Positions 31,460-41,115 of a stretch of 64,000 bases of DNA are shown in pieces. This stretch comes from GCA-016700035 sp964454845 (GTDB lineage Bacteria; Patescibacteriota; Saccharimonadia; CAILAD01; GCA-016700035), in contig CAYVVS010000001.1 of the NCBI GenBank assembly GCA_964454845.1, positions 62,001 through 126,000 on the forward strand, in the 5' to 3' direction. Numbering within the stretch: position 1 is the stretch's first letter; the number at the start of each line of letters is the position of its first letter. Both the position numbers and the translations under genes were made by a program. Below the pieces are notes generated by a model. That model saw only the letters and a list, made by a program, of their open reading frames with translations. It searched no databases and was not told where the DNA came from.

Positions 31460-34400
31460 ATGCAAACCAAAGATATGAGTAAAAAAACAATCGAACATTT
31501 AAGACACGCATCAAAAAAAGCACTGTCCGTACCGGGCCGGTGTTATGTTGGTGCATCTACAGCGCGGAGTCGCACAATTGGGTCCGCGCATGAGAATCTG
31601 CAACGAAGATATAAGTGGTATGAAAAGTGGCATGCGTGGAATTTTAAGAAAATAAACCACCAGCATGTGCACTGGGCTGTGGCAGTGTTTTATACCTTGG
31701 CGCTTTCTGCCTTGCTGCTTTTGCGTGTGGGGGTAGTACGGGCAGCCGATTTTACTGATAGTTGGGATTTCACGAGTATTGCGGCCTTCTTGCTTGATGG
31801 GGGCGTTGAGCAGAACGGATCTTCAATAAGCTTGAAACCCCAGGGCTATAGCTCGGACGGTAGTACAGCAGCTTTGTACCATTTTGATGAGGCTGCTGGC
31901 ACGAGTATTGATGATAGCTCGAGCAATAATAATGACCTCACTACCACCGGGTTACCTGGCTTTGTTAGTGGTAATTTAAACAACGCTTTGAGTTTAGATG
32001 GCACTGGTCAATACGCAAGTGTTGCTGATTCTACATCATTATCTATGACTGGACAGATGACATTAGAGGGGTGGATTAAGCCAAGTAGTACTTTTAACAA
32101 CAATTCTGATTTTTCACAAACCATAATTGATAAAGGGTCGTACCGTATGGGGCTAGATCGTACAAGCGGTCGAGCCTTCTTCGAAGTTGAGAGGAGTGGT
32201 ACTCAATCCTGGACGAAACGCCTTGGTGATGAGCAGTCTGGTAGTTGGTCGTTTAACCATGGAGGTTTAGATGCCATGGTTGCAAACGGTACTGATCTTT
32301 ATGCGGGTACAGGCCTCTCTACAGGTGACGCTGAGGTTTGGAAGTGGAATGGTAGTAGCTGGACAAAGATAGCTGGCGATGGGATGAACAATAGCTGGCC
32401 CGCATCGACGTATGAAAAGGTTGCTAGTCTGGCGGTGAATGGGAGCTCCCTGTATGCCGGTCTTGGTAGCACAGCTGGTGATGCCGAGATATGGACTTGC
32501 AATATGAACACAAATTGTACCTCTTGGACAAAGATAGGCGGCGATGGGAATGGTCCGGGGGTGGCATCTCATACGGCGATTGAATCGATGGCTGTATATG
32601 GAGGAAACCTCTATGTAGGTGGCACGTCCACATCGGCGGGTTCCGCGGATGTATGGAAGTATAATGGCGGAACTTCCTGGACGCAGGTTGGTGGCGACGG
32701 TCTCAATAGCGGCTGGGCGGCCTCTACCTTTGAAGCAGTGAGTGCCCTATATAGTGATGGTACTTATTTATATGCCGGTATTGGCGTAACGACTGCCGAT
32801 GGAGAAGTATGGCGCTACAACGGTACAAGTTGGACTATGATTGGTGGCGATGGAGTAAATCTTGGTGGCGGTGCATCCTGGAATACTAACTACGAACGAG
32901 TGAGCTCAATAACATCTTACGGGGGGAATCTCTACGTTGGTTTAGGTGATAGTGCAAACGATGCTGAGGTGTGGCGACTAAGCGGCACAACTTGGTCTCA
33001 GATTGGTGGCGACGGCCTGAATAGCGGCTGGGCGGGGACAGCGGCGTTAACTCGAGTTTATTCTATGGTAAATGACGGAACGAATCTCTATGTAGGCTTG
33101 GGTAGTGGATCTGGGGCGGCACAGGTTTGGAAATGGAACGGCAGTTCTTGGACGGGACTCTCGGTGGGGGGCGGTAATACTACGACTTCTTGGACATCAA
33201 GTATGATTGGTGCGATGGTTTGGGCGAATAGTAAACTCTACGCTGCGCCTTCGTCTAGTTCGAATTATGGCTCTGGAGTGTACGAATACAACGGCAGTGC
33301 CTGGAACCTCATAGGTGGCTGGTTTGTAAATGGCAGTTGGGGTGGGGCGGATATTACTCGTATTATGTCCTCTACAACTCATGACGGAAAACTTTATTAT
33401 GGACTTGGCTTCGCGACCAACAATGCTCAGGTTTATGAATACGACGGCACTACCTCTCGTCGTGTAGGCGGCTCTGGTCTTAATGGTAGCTGGCCAGCTT
33501 GGGCTTACGAAGGTGTCTATTCTATGGCTTCCTACAAAGGGAATCTCTACGTTGGGCTAGGCTCAGGAGCTGGCGATGGCGAAGTTTGGCGTTGGGATGG
33601 CTCGAACTGGACTCAAGTTGGTGGCGATGGAGTTGGATCGAGCTGGAATAGCGGTGAAGCGGCTGTACTTTCAATGACAGTGTTTAACGGCAATCTATAT
33701 ATAGGCCTTGGTAGTGGAGCTTATCAGGGGGATCTCTGGCAATACAATGGTTCTACTTGGACGCTTGTTGCTGGCGAGCCTGCTAGTGGTATTGGCGGCC
33801 AGGTGAATGGATCGTGGAATGTGAACCCGCGTGGAGTAGAGACCATGGTTGTGTATAACGGCCAGCTCTGTGCCGGACTAGGCGGCAGTGGAGCTTGGGG
33901 AGAAGTTTGGTGCTGGAGTGGTTCAGGCAATTGGACAAAAATAGGTGGAGGCAATGCTGTTTCTGTGAACGGAAGTTGGTCGAGTTCAATTGCGGTTTTG
34001 GCGATGGCAACTTACCGTGATAAGTTATATGCCACGATTCGCACAAGTGGCCAAGCTGCTTCTATCTGGGAATGGGATGGTTCAACTTGGACACAGGTAG
34101 CTGGCGCTGACCTCAATGGGAGCTGGAGTGACAGCACATATACCTGGGCGCGCACCATGGCAGTTTATAATGGCTACCTGTATGCAGGCACTGGTTATAG
34201 CGGCGCATCTAACCCAACTGGTGACGTTTGGCGTTGGGATGGCTCAACCTGGACACAGGCTGGTGGGGACGGAATAGCCAATAGCTGGACGACATCAGAT
34301 CAGCGCGAAGAAGTGGGCGACCTCATTACTTACAAAGGGAAGCTATACGCGGCAACTGGGTATACGGGTAATTCAGATGCGTTAGTGTATTCTTTTGGGG

Positions 34401-37400
34401 ATAATGCATATACGGAGTCGGCAACTAGTTCTTTTGATACTAATTGGCATCATTTGGCAGGTGTTTATGATGGAACGAGTATAAAGATATATATTGATGG
34501 CGTTCAGGATGGGTCCGTAGCTGTAGGTGGTGTGTCGGTTGATAATGATAGGCCCTTGCTGATTGGTTCAGGGTTCGGTTCTTTGCAGGCGGGAGATAGT
34601 CGAAGGCGCTTTAACGGGCAGATTGATGAGGTGCGCATAAGTAGCACGGCACGCTCTAGTTTTACAGCAAAGCCGTATCTTAATACTGAACAGAGCGTGA
34701 CATTATCGGATCCAATACGCACTAGTGGTATTGCGTCGTGGGTCGGATTTAATGCTAACGAGACAACAAATGGCGGGACAATTACGTATCGCTTGAGCAG
34801 TGATGATGGGGCGACATGGAAGTATTGGAACGGCGGTGCTTGGTCTACTTCGACAGAACTTAGCCAGTCGAGTAGTGCTACCGATGTTAATGCTCACATT
34901 GTCGATTTTCCAGTAACCTTCTCGGGCCTTCGTTGGCAGGCAGTCTTGAAGGGTGATGGCTCACAGAAAGTCACGCTTGATTCGGTAGACATAACTTCAG
35001 ATGCTGATAATGACGCGCCAATTGCGAATGCAACAAACTTACAGGCATTTACTAGTAATGGGGGTACTCAGCTCAATGATGCAGCCTGGACCAACTCTGC
35101 AACACCGTATTTTACTTGGGATGCTGCCTCTGATGCTGCAAGCGATATTTACGGGTACTGTCTCTACTTAGGGCAGTCAGCTTCTGATGATCCGGCGAGC
35201 AGCAAAGGGCTATTAGGAAGCTCTCCTGTAGATACGGGTGGGCACTGCCAATATGCTGTAAGCACTACATCGTTAGATCTGTCGCAGCCCGGAGTGTTGG
35301 CAACAGCCCTCAGTACGTCAGGCAGTAGCTATTATCTCAATGTGAAGGCGCTTGATGCTGCCGGAAATCTCTATGGCTCATCTCAACAGTTTGAGTTTAA
35401 ATTTGATAACACAGCACCATCGAATCCAAACTACATTAACGCTCCATCTCAGTTTGTGTCATCTAAGGAGGTAACTTTTACTTGGCCAACTACTGGGGGA
35501 GATGCCGCAGCTGACGCAAATTCTGGCGTGGTTGGTTTACAGTATAGAATTGGTGCAAATGGTACTTGGAGGGGTGACGGCACGGGAGGTTCTGGCAATC
35601 TTGCGAATGATGGCTCGTATACTACTCGTGACAACCCTGACTATGCCGACATTAATAATGGCAACAATGTGTTTTACTTCCGCACAATTGACGCTGCTGG
35701 TAATGTTAGTGCGAGCTATGTCTCGGCAACGTTACGGCTAAATACAGGTGCGCCAACAGGTCCACAAAATGTTACTGCTACACCGAGTACCAATACAAGC
35801 AACAACTTTGCTTTCTCTTGGGATCCACCCGCTAGTTATGCTGGTACTCCCGGTGCATTGACGTATTGTTATACCGTGAACACATTGCCAACCGAAAATA
35901 CTTGTACGTTTACTGCAGCTGGAGTAACGAGTTTGTCTGCGGGAGCATATGCGACTCAGCCTGGTGAGAATACTTTCTATGTTGTAGCTAAAGATAATAA
36001 TATAAATTACGCTACTGCTGCGAGTACTACATTCACGGCGAACACCTCTGCACCAGGCATGCCACTCGATCTCGAGATTGCCGATATCTCCACTAAGGCT
36101 ACTTCTTCGTGGAAGATCGCGCTGTCTTGGTCTGAGCCAACTGATACGGGAGCTGGTGTAGCGAGCTATAAAGTGTTCCGTTCGGCCACTGATTCTAATT
36201 ACACGCAGATTGCCAGTACTGCTGGCGCAAGCTTTGTAGACTCTGGTCTGAGCCAGCAGACGTATTACTATAAGGTGAAAGCTTGTGATAGTGCCAACAA
36301 CTGTGGCGCATTGAGCTCGAGCGTAAATAAATATCCGACTGGCCGCTTCACTACACCAGCTAATGCAACGTCAAACCCCGAGGTATCCAATGTAAGTACT
36401 CGCAAGGCTACCATCCGCTGGTCAACGGACAGAGTGAGTGACAGTAAGGTTTCAATCGGTACTGCTTCTGGACAATATGAACCATTCCAGATAGCTAGCG
36501 GAGATCAAGTAACCGATCATACTATTCAGCTCACAAACCTCACGCCGGGAACCACGTATTTTGCTAAGGCTTCTTGGACTGATGAGGATGGGAATACTGG
36601 CAACTCTACAGAGTTCACATTCCAGACCGAACCTGCTCCATCTACTCAAGAAGTAAATACTACTCGAGTCGGCCTGAACTCTGCCCAGATCCGCTTAACT
36701 TCTGTGAGCGCTGCGCGCGTAGTTATTCAATATGGTAAGTCCGATAGCTTTGGTGGGGTAAAAGAGATTGCCACATCGCTTTCTCGCTCTACCTACGATG
36801 TGGAACTTACAGGGCTGGATGATGACACAAAGTATTTCTACCGGCTCAACACCTACGACGCCGATGGCAATGAGTATGTAGGCAGTACTGTGTTAACTTT
36901 TACAACACCTGCGCGTCCTCGTATCTCTGATCTACGCTTTGAACCTGTGAGTGGCGAGCCAACTAGCACCCAAAAGGTTACTTGGAAAACAAATGTTGAT
37001 ACTACTTCTGGGGTGACATATGGCAAAGAAGGAACCAATGGCACTGATATACTGAATTCTACCCTCACTCGAGAGCATGAAATTATTATCCGAGGACTCG
37101 ATGATAATAGTATTTATTTCTTAATTGCTCAGAGTCGCGATGTGGACGGTAATCTTGCGGCCTCTGATAGGCAAACTTTCCAAACTGCTCTGGATACACG
37201 ACCTCCAACAATTAAAGATTTGGCCGTGGAGACAGTTGTGAAGGGCACAGGTAGTGATGCCCGTGGGCAGATTATAGTGACTTGGACCACTGATGAGCCA
37301 TCAACCAGTCAGGTTGCCTTTGGCGAAGGCACATCTTCAGAAAGTGTCACGAGTATGACCACTGAAGACGCCAATCTAACTACTGAACATGTTGTGATTG

Positions 37401-37573
37401 TGTCTGATCTTTCGACGGCACGCGTGTACAACATACAGGCTATCTCACGAGATAAGGCTCGCAATGAGGCTAAGTCTGAGAGTCAGTCGACGATCATTAA
37501 CCGTGGTACAGATTCGATCCTCTCGATTATCGTCAATGTCCTCCAGCAAATATTCGGGTTTGAGGCAAACTAG
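31460..37573 (+). CDS. Giant exported protein: LamG split by a 14-repeat propeller, then FN3 domains
   Basis: About 2037 residues from the ATG at 31460 (31475 is also possible). After a basic cytoplasmic tail comes a signal/membrane helix with a plausible cleavage site (VVRA-ADF). A LamG-like domain opens (SLDGTGQYASVADSTSLSMT), is interrupted by 14 repeats of about 50 residues ('SWTqvGGDGlN.SW...LYvGLGs..GdaeVW.W.G'), and resumes with NWHHLAGVYDGTSIKIYIDG. Ig/FN3-like domains fill the C-terminal half. The last residues are mildly hydrophobic (ILSIIVNVLQQIFGF). Likely a cell-surface adhesin or host-contact protein. An ABC exporter gene pair follows immediately. Confidence 0.85.
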   Translation: MQTKDMSKKTIEHLRHASKKALSVPGRCYVGASTARSRTIGSAHENLQRRYKWYEKWHAWNFKKINHQHVHWAVAVFYTLALSALLLLRVGVVRAADFTDSWDFTSIAAFLLDGGVEQNGSSISLKPQGYSSDGSTAALYHFDEAAGTSIDDSSSNNNDLTTTGLPGFVSGNLNNALSLDGTGQYASVADSTSLSMTGQMTLEGWIKPSSTFNNNSDFSQTIIDKGSYRMGLDRTSGRAFFEVERSGTQSWTKRLGDEQSGSWSFNHGGLDAMVANGTDLYAGTGLSTGDAEVWKWNGSSWTKIAGDGMNNSWPASTYEKVASLAVNGSSLYAGLGSTAGDAEIWTCNMNTNCTSWTKIGGDGNGPGVASHTAIESMAVYGGNLYVGGTSTSAGSADVWKYNGGTSWTQVGGDGLNSGWAASTFEAVSALYSDGTYLYAGIGVTTADGEVWRYNGTSWTMIGGDGVNLGGGASWNTNYERVSSITSYGGNLYVGLGDSANDAEVWRLSGTTWSQIGGDGLNSGWAGTAALTRVYSMVNDGTNLYVGLGSGSGAAQVWKWNGSSWTGLSVGGGNTTTSWTSSMIGAMVWANSKLYAAPSSSSNYGSGVYEYNGSAWNLIGGWFVNGSWGGADITRIMSSTTHDGKLYYGLGFATNNAQVYEYDGTTSRRVGGSGLNGSWPAWAYEGVYSMASYKGNLYVGLGSGAGDGEVWRWDGSNWTQVGGDGVGSSWNSGEAAVLSMTVFNGNLYIGLGSGAYQGDLWQYNGSTWTLVAGEPASGIGGQVNGSWNVNPRGVETMVVYNGQLCAGLGGSGAWGEVWCWSGSGNWTKIGGGNAVSVNGSWSSSIAVLAMATYRDKLYATIRTSGQAASIWEWDGSTWTQVAGADLNGSWSDSTYTWARTMAVYNGYLYAGTGYSGASNPTGDVWRWDGSTWTQAGGDGIANSWTTSDQREEVGDLITYKGKLYAATGYTGNSDALVYSFGDNAYTESATSSFDTNWHHLAGVYDGTSIKIYIDGVQDGSVAVGGVSVDNDRPLLIGSGFGSLQAGDSRRRFNGQIDEVRISSTARSSFTAKPYLNTEQSVTLSDPIRTSGIASWVGFNANETTNGGTITYRLSSDDGATWKYWNGGAWSTSTELSQSSSATDVNAHIVDFPVTFSGLRWQAVLKGDGSQKVTLDSVDITSDADNDAPIANATNLQAFTSNGGTQLNDAAWTNSATPYFTWDAASDAASDIYGYCLYLGQSASDDPASSKGLLGSSPVDTGGHCQYAVSTTSLDLSQPGVLATALSTSGSSYYLNVKALDAAGNLYGSSQQFEFKFDNTAPSNPNYINAPSQFVSSKEVTFTWPTTGGDAAADANSGVVGLQYRIGANGTWRGDGTGGSGNLANDGSYTTRDNPDYADINNGNNVFYFRTIDAAGNVSASYVSATLRLNTGAPTGPQNVTATPSTNTSNNFAFSWDPPASYAGTPGALTYCYTVNTLPTENTCTFTAAGVTSLSAGAYATQPGENTFYVVAKDNNINYATAASTTFTANTSAPGMPLDLEIADISTKATSSWKIALSWSEPTDTGAGVASYKVFRSATDSNYTQIASTAGASFVDSGLSQQTYYYKVKACDSANNCGALSSSVNKYPTGRFTTPANATSNPEVSNVSTRKATIRWSTDRVSDSKVSIGTASGQYEPFQIASGDQVTDHTIQLTNLTPGTTYFAKASWTDEDGNTGNSTEFTFQTEPAPSTQEVNTTRVGLNSAQIRLTSVSAARVVIQYGKSDSFGGVKEIATSLSRSTYDVELTGLDDDTKYFYRLNTYDADGNEYVGSTVLTFTTPARPRISDLRFEPVSGEPTSTQKVTWKTNVDTTSGVTYGKEGTNGTDILNSTLTREHEIIIRGLDDNSIYFLIAQSRDVDGNLAASDRQTFQTALDTRPPTIKDLAVETVVKGTGSDARGQIIVTWTTDEPSTSQVAFGEGTSSESVTSMTTEDANLTTEHVVIVSDLSTARVYNIQAISRDKARNEAKSESQSTIINRGTDSILSIIVNVLQQIFGFEAN
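32205..34400 (+). repeat. Fourteen tandem propeller-type repeats
   Basis: Units of roughly 150 nt encode 'LYVGLGSGAGDGEVWRWDGSNWTQVGGDG'-like blades; I count fourteen LY(A/V)G-type strands. Fourteen is twice seven, compatible with two seven-bladed propellers. Confidence 0.75.
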
Positions 37574-37574
37574 C

Positions 37575-38414
37575 ATGGGTATGATTGATTTTGCCAGCAT
37601 AAATAAGGACTTTGTTCTTCCGAATGAAACCATTCATGTATTAAAAGATGTGAATTTTTCTATACCTGAAGAGTCTTTTACGATTATGTATGGTCCTTCT
37701 GGCAGTGGTAAATCAACACTCTTAAATGTAATGGTTGGCTTAGAGGAGCCCACAACTGGCAAGGTGTCTCTTGCTGGCCAAGATTTATATTCTATGAACG
37801 CAGATCAGAGAGCTAATCATCGAGCACGATTGGTTGGCATGGTGTATCAATCGAATTATTGGGTGAATTCTTTAAGTGTTATCGAGAATGTTGCGATGCC
37901 ACTGTATTTAGCGGGAGTGTCTCGCCGCGAGGCAGCTAAAGAAGCAATGGTAAGTTTAGAGAAGGTAGGTATGCAGCAGTATGCTAAATCACGCCCGACA
38001 GTACTCTCTGGCGGTCAACAACAGCGAGTATCAATTGCTCGGGCGTTAGCTGGAGACCCTACTTTGATTGTCGCAGACGAACCAACTGGTAACTTAGACA
38101 CAAAGAATGGCGATATGATTATGAATATGTTGTATGAATTACGACATAGAATGGGTAAAACGGTAGTGATGGTAACTCATAATCTTGGTTACTTGCCTCT
38201 GAGCGATCATCGTTTGCAGCTAAAGGACGGCATGGTGATTGCTGAAGAGGGTGAGTACGGGCTAAATAAAGATGATAAGTCGAAGCTTCTTGAGGATTTT
38301 CAGAAAAGTATTAATGTTTTGTCTAGTGAGGAAGCATCAAGCACAAAAAATGTTGGTAAAAATACAGCAAAACCTGCAGGTATAGATGGCATCTCGAAAG
38401 GAGGCAAAAAGTGA
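37575..38414 (+). CDS. ABC transporter ATP-binding protein (MacB/LolD type)
   Basis: The 279-residue protein has Walker A GPSGSGKST, a Q-loop (MVYQSN), the signature LSGGQQQR, Walker B LIVADEPT and switch His MVTHN. It belongs to the LolD/MacB/FtsE-like class that pairs with MacB/FtsX permeases. The ATG at 37575 lies just after the stop of the giant surface gene; the open frame upstream of it overlaps that gene and is not used. A Lys/Ser-rich C-terminal tail of about 50 residues is unusual. It is coupled to the permease by ATGA-like overlap (GTGA). Confidence 0.93.
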   Translation: MGMIDFASINKDFVLPNETIHVLKDVNFSIPEESFTIMYGPSGSGKSTLLNVMVGLEEPTTGKVSLAGQDLYSMNADQRANHRARLVGMVYQSNYWVNSLSVIENVAMPLYLAGVSRREAAKEAMVSLEKVGMQQYAKSRPTVLSGGQQQRVSIARALAGDPTLIVADEPTGNLDTKNGDMIMNMLYELRHRMGKTVVMVTHNLGYLPLSDHRLQLKDGMVIAEEGEYGLNKDDKSKLLEDFQKSINVLSSEEASSTKNVGKNTAKPAGIDGISKGGKK

Positions 38415-39682
38415 GTTCTGCGCCCTTGTCACCGAAGAGCTCAGCAGCTCCGCAAGCCTCAGGAGCTCATGCTCGGACTGATCGCTCACGCTACATTAAG
38501 CGTTCAATAATTTGGTACGTTGCGCTTAAAAATCTGTTTGCTAAGAAGCTTAGGTCATCGTTGACCATTGGTGGCGTGGTAATTGGTATTGGGGCAATTG
38601 TGTTTTTGGTGTCATTGGGGCTTGGTCTGCAAAAAGTGGTTACCGAACAAGTAGTTGATTCAAAGTCTGTCCGTACTGTTGACATTACTTCCCCTAAGCC
38701 AAAGACCGTCCGTCTCGATGATGATGCTTTGCAGAAATTTAAGGCGATTAATCATGTAGATACTTTGGCGACGAATTATTCAGCTGCCGGAAAAGTAGTA
38801 TTTCAATCCGCAAATCTTGATTCCGTGGTAAATGGCCCAGACCCTACGTACACAGAACTTAATAATTTTAAGCGACTGGCTGGTGATACTTCTAAGATCA
38901 CGGGGCTCGATCAGGTGGTTATCAATGAGGCGCTCGTAAATACGTTTGGTGTGAAAGACCCACAGAAAATGATTGGGCAGCAGATGACAGTAAAGATCCC
39001 TAAGCTAGAAACAGCCGAAGGGACAGAAGAAGTTGAGCAGACCGCGAAAGTGGTGGCAGTGGTACGAACTGGTTCTGGTGCGGAAGTTTTCTTAAGCCCG
39101 CAAGTGTTTCAGCGCGCCCAAGCACGTAGCTATAGTCAGGTAAAGCTCTTAACTGATGTGCAAGAGAATGTGCCGGCCGTCCGACGTTCGATAGAAAGCC
39201 AGGGCTTTACGACAACTTCACCAGTAGATACGTTGGAGCAGATTAACCAAGTCTTCTCAATTCTTACGATTCTTCTAGCGGGTTTTGGGGCGATCGGTAT
39301 GGTGATTGCAGTTTTGGGCATGATCAACACTCTTACCATCTCACTTTTGGAGCGCACGAAAGAGATTGGACTTTTAATTTCTCTCGGAGCACGTAAGAAG
39401 GACGTACGTAGACTGTTTGTGATTGAGGCCTTATTACTTTCTTTGATTGGTGGCATCGTTGGAATCCTTGGTGCTTGGCTTTTAGGTAAGGGGATAAATA
39501 CGGCAATTGCCAATCTTGCTCGCTCCCGTGGTGTAGAAGATGCTTTTTCCTTCTTCTTTATCCCGTTCTGGCTGATTCTCGCAATCTTTGCATTTACGGC
39601 CACAATTGGTTTTCTCGTGGCATTTTTCCCGGCCCGACGAGCGAGTCGCATTAGCCCGATTGATGCGCTTCGACACGACTAA
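38411..39682 (+). CDS. ABC transporter permease (MacB/FtsX family)
   Basis: The 423-residue protein has the MacB-type layout: N-terminal helix after KKLRSSLTIGGVVIGIGAIVFLVSLG, a large extracytoplasmic MacB_PCD domain (about 80-270), then three C-terminal helices (LTILLAGFGAIGMVIAVLGM; LLLSLIGGIVGILGAWLLGKG; FWLILAIFAFTATIGFLVAF). A basic, Ser/Ala-rich tail precedes the first helix. It works with the ATPase just upstream. In Gram-positive-type envelopes such pairs export or extract lipoproteins and peptides, or transduce force. Confidence 0.93.
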   Translation: MSSAPLSPKSSAAPQASGAHARTDRSRYIKRSIIWYVALKNLFAKKLRSSLTIGGVVIGIGAIVFLVSLGLGLQKVVTEQVVDSKSVRTVDITSPKPKTVRLDDDALQKFKAINHVDTLATNYSAAGKVVFQSANLDSVVNGPDPTYTELNNFKRLAGDTSKITGLDQVVINEALVNTFGVKDPQKMIGQQMTVKIPKLETAEGTEEVEQTAKVVAVVRTGSGAEVFLSPQVFQRAQARSYSQVKLLTDVQENVPAVRRSIESQGFTTTSPVDTLEQINQVFSILTILLAGFGAIGMVIAVLGMINTLTISLLERTKEIGLLISLGARKKDVRRLFVIEALLLSLIGGIVGILGAWLLGKGINTAIANLARSRGVEDAFSFFFIPFWLILAIFAFTATIGFLVAFFPARRASRISPIDALRHD

Positions 39683-39699
39683 ATCTGTTCGTAATATGT

Positions 39700-39748
39700 T
39701 TGCTTTTTAAGATATAAATGTTTATAGTGAGTGAGTGTTAGACTCACT
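39700..39748 (+). promoter_or_regulatory. Leaderless-type promoter of the polymerase gene with palindrome
   Basis: TTGCTT, a 17-nt spacer and TATAGT (39723-39728), with GTG 6 nt later. AGTGAGT-GTTAG-ACTCACT (39730-39748) is a perfect 7-bp inverted repeat covering the start point, a possible operator. Confidence 0.6.
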
Positions 39749-40979
39749 TCTTACATCAGTTGAAGAATACCGTGTTATGTATCTCGATTTCGATTCATTC
39801 TTTGCTTCTGCGGAACAGCAGCGACGACCAGAGCTAAGGGGCCAGCCAGTTGGAGTGTGTCCATTTGTGTCTGATGGGGGGTGTATTGTGGCGGCTTCTA
39901 GAGAGGCCAAGCGCTTAGGCATAAAAACTGGGATGCGTGTATTTGAGGCCCGCCGACTGGCGCGAGATATTATATTAGTGCGAGATACTCCGGCTTACTA
40001 TCGAGCAATTCATGCGCGTACGTTGAAAATTCTTGAGGACACGCCGTGTCGTGTGGTGGTACGCGGGATTGATGAAATGGCGCTGGTATTACCTTCATAT
40101 ATGCGTACTCGAAAGGCTGGAGAAGATTTAGCGAATCATCTGAAGCAATCATTTTTAACGCAACTTGGTGAGGTGGTCACGGCATCTATGGGGCTGGCAG
40201 CAACGAGCTGGCAGGCTAAAATGGCGGCTTCTGCCAGAAAGCCCAATGGGTTTGTAGGCTTAGGCCAGTCGGACTATGAGGCGTTTTATGCGGGCCTCAA
40301 GCTAACAGACCTTACGGGGATTCGGTATCGCATGGCCCGCCGACTGTATGCGCTTGGCATTCATAATCCCTTGGAGCTTTATCAGGCACAGGAGCCATTA
40401 TTAAGGAAGGCTTTTGGCGTAAACGGCACCAAGTGGTATCTCAGGTTGCGCGGTGTCGAGGTGGATGACCGTCCGCCTGCTATGAAGCAGTCAATCGGGC
40501 ATCAGACGACTCTTATGCCGCGAGCAGCATTTTCTTTTAGTGAATTAGAGGCGGTGATGGGTGCCATGATGTTGAAGGTTGGTTATCGGCTGCGGGCTAC
40601 CGATCGTGGCGCGCGAGGGATGGTAGTTGCTGTACGATTTCTTGATGGAAGTGGCTGGCATGGAGTGGCGCGTCATTTGCAGTTACTCGTGAGTCATCGA
40701 GACCTTGTGGTGGCCGGCGGCAAGATCTTGCAGCAACTCCAGAGGCAGTTTCGGCCAGTGAAAAAGCTCAGTATTACTACGTTTGATCTTGTAGCTACCG
40801 GTCAGATGTCATTACTGGAAGGTGCTGAGCGAGACAGTGACGTATCAGGGGCGCTTGATTACTTACGAAAAAAATATGGTGCGCATGCAGTGCGATTGGC
40901 TTCTTCGATGCGTGATGAGATTTTTCCAGATCGTATAGGCTTTGGTGCTCCAGAAAGTTTACTTCTGCCAGAAGAGTGA
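39735..40979 (+). CDS. Y-family DNA polymerase (DinB/Pol IV-like)
   Basis: The 414-residue protein has the palm motif MYLDFDSFFASAEQQRRPELRG, the fingers segment IVAASREAKRLGIKTGM and the acidic motif GIDEMAL (the usual SxDEa site). It also has HhH-type thumb residues (LTDLTGIRYRMARRLYALGI) and a little-finger domain. It carries out translesion synthesis. The GTG start is chosen because a -10 lies exactly 6 nt before it; an ATG 42 nt downstream would remove part of the N-terminal strand. tRNA-Val follows. Confidence 0.9.
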   Translation: MLDSLLTSVEEYRVMYLDFDSFFASAEQQRRPELRGQPVGVCPFVSDGGCIVAASREAKRLGIKTGMRVFEARRLARDIILVRDTPAYYRAIHARTLKILEDTPCRVVVRGIDEMALVLPSYMRTRKAGEDLANHLKQSFLTQLGEVVTASMGLAATSWQAKMAASARKPNGFVGLGQSDYEAFYAGLKLTDLTGIRYRMARRLYALGIHNPLELYQAQEPLLRKAFGVNGTKWYLRLRGVEVDDRPPAMKQSIGHQTTLMPRAAFSFSELEAVMGAMMLKVGYRLRATDRGARGMVVAVRFLDGSGWHGVARHLQLLVSHRDLVVAGGKILQQLQRQFRPVKKLSITTFDLVATGQMSLLEGAERDSDVSGALDYLRKKYGAHAVRLASSMRDEIFPDRIGFGAPESLLLPEE

Positions 40980-40985
40980 AGCTTG

Positions 40986-41003
40986 AAAAAAAGCGCTTTT
41001 TCA
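40986..41003 (+). terminator. Weak terminator-like hairpin after the polymerase gene
   Basis: A-run, then the AAAAAGCGCTTTTT palindrome and a T-rich end. The stem is short and mainly A-T. Confidence 0.4.
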
Positions 41004-41027
41004 GATATGATAACCCCGCTTTTAGAT

Positions 41028-41104
41028 GGGTCCTTAGCTCAGTTGGCTAGAGCGCTTCCTTGACGTGGAAGAGGTCAGAGGTTCGAGTCCTCTAGGACCC
41101 ACCA
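41028..41104 (+). tRNA. tRNA-Val (anticodon GAC), CCA encoded
   Basis: Acceptor GGGTCCT / AGGACCC, D arm GCTCAGTTGGCTAGAGC, anticodon arm CTTCC-TTGACGT-GGAAG giving GAC, T arm AGAGGTTCGAGTCCTCT, discriminator A and an encoded CCA. G at position 37 is unusual for tRNA-Val. Confidence 0.88.
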
Positions 41105-41115
41105 TTTGAATAGTT

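Noticed and set aside
37398..37574. N-terminal extension of the ABC ATPase
   Set aside because: It lies wholly within the surface-protein gene in another frame, while the ATG at 37575 directly precedes the ABC domain.
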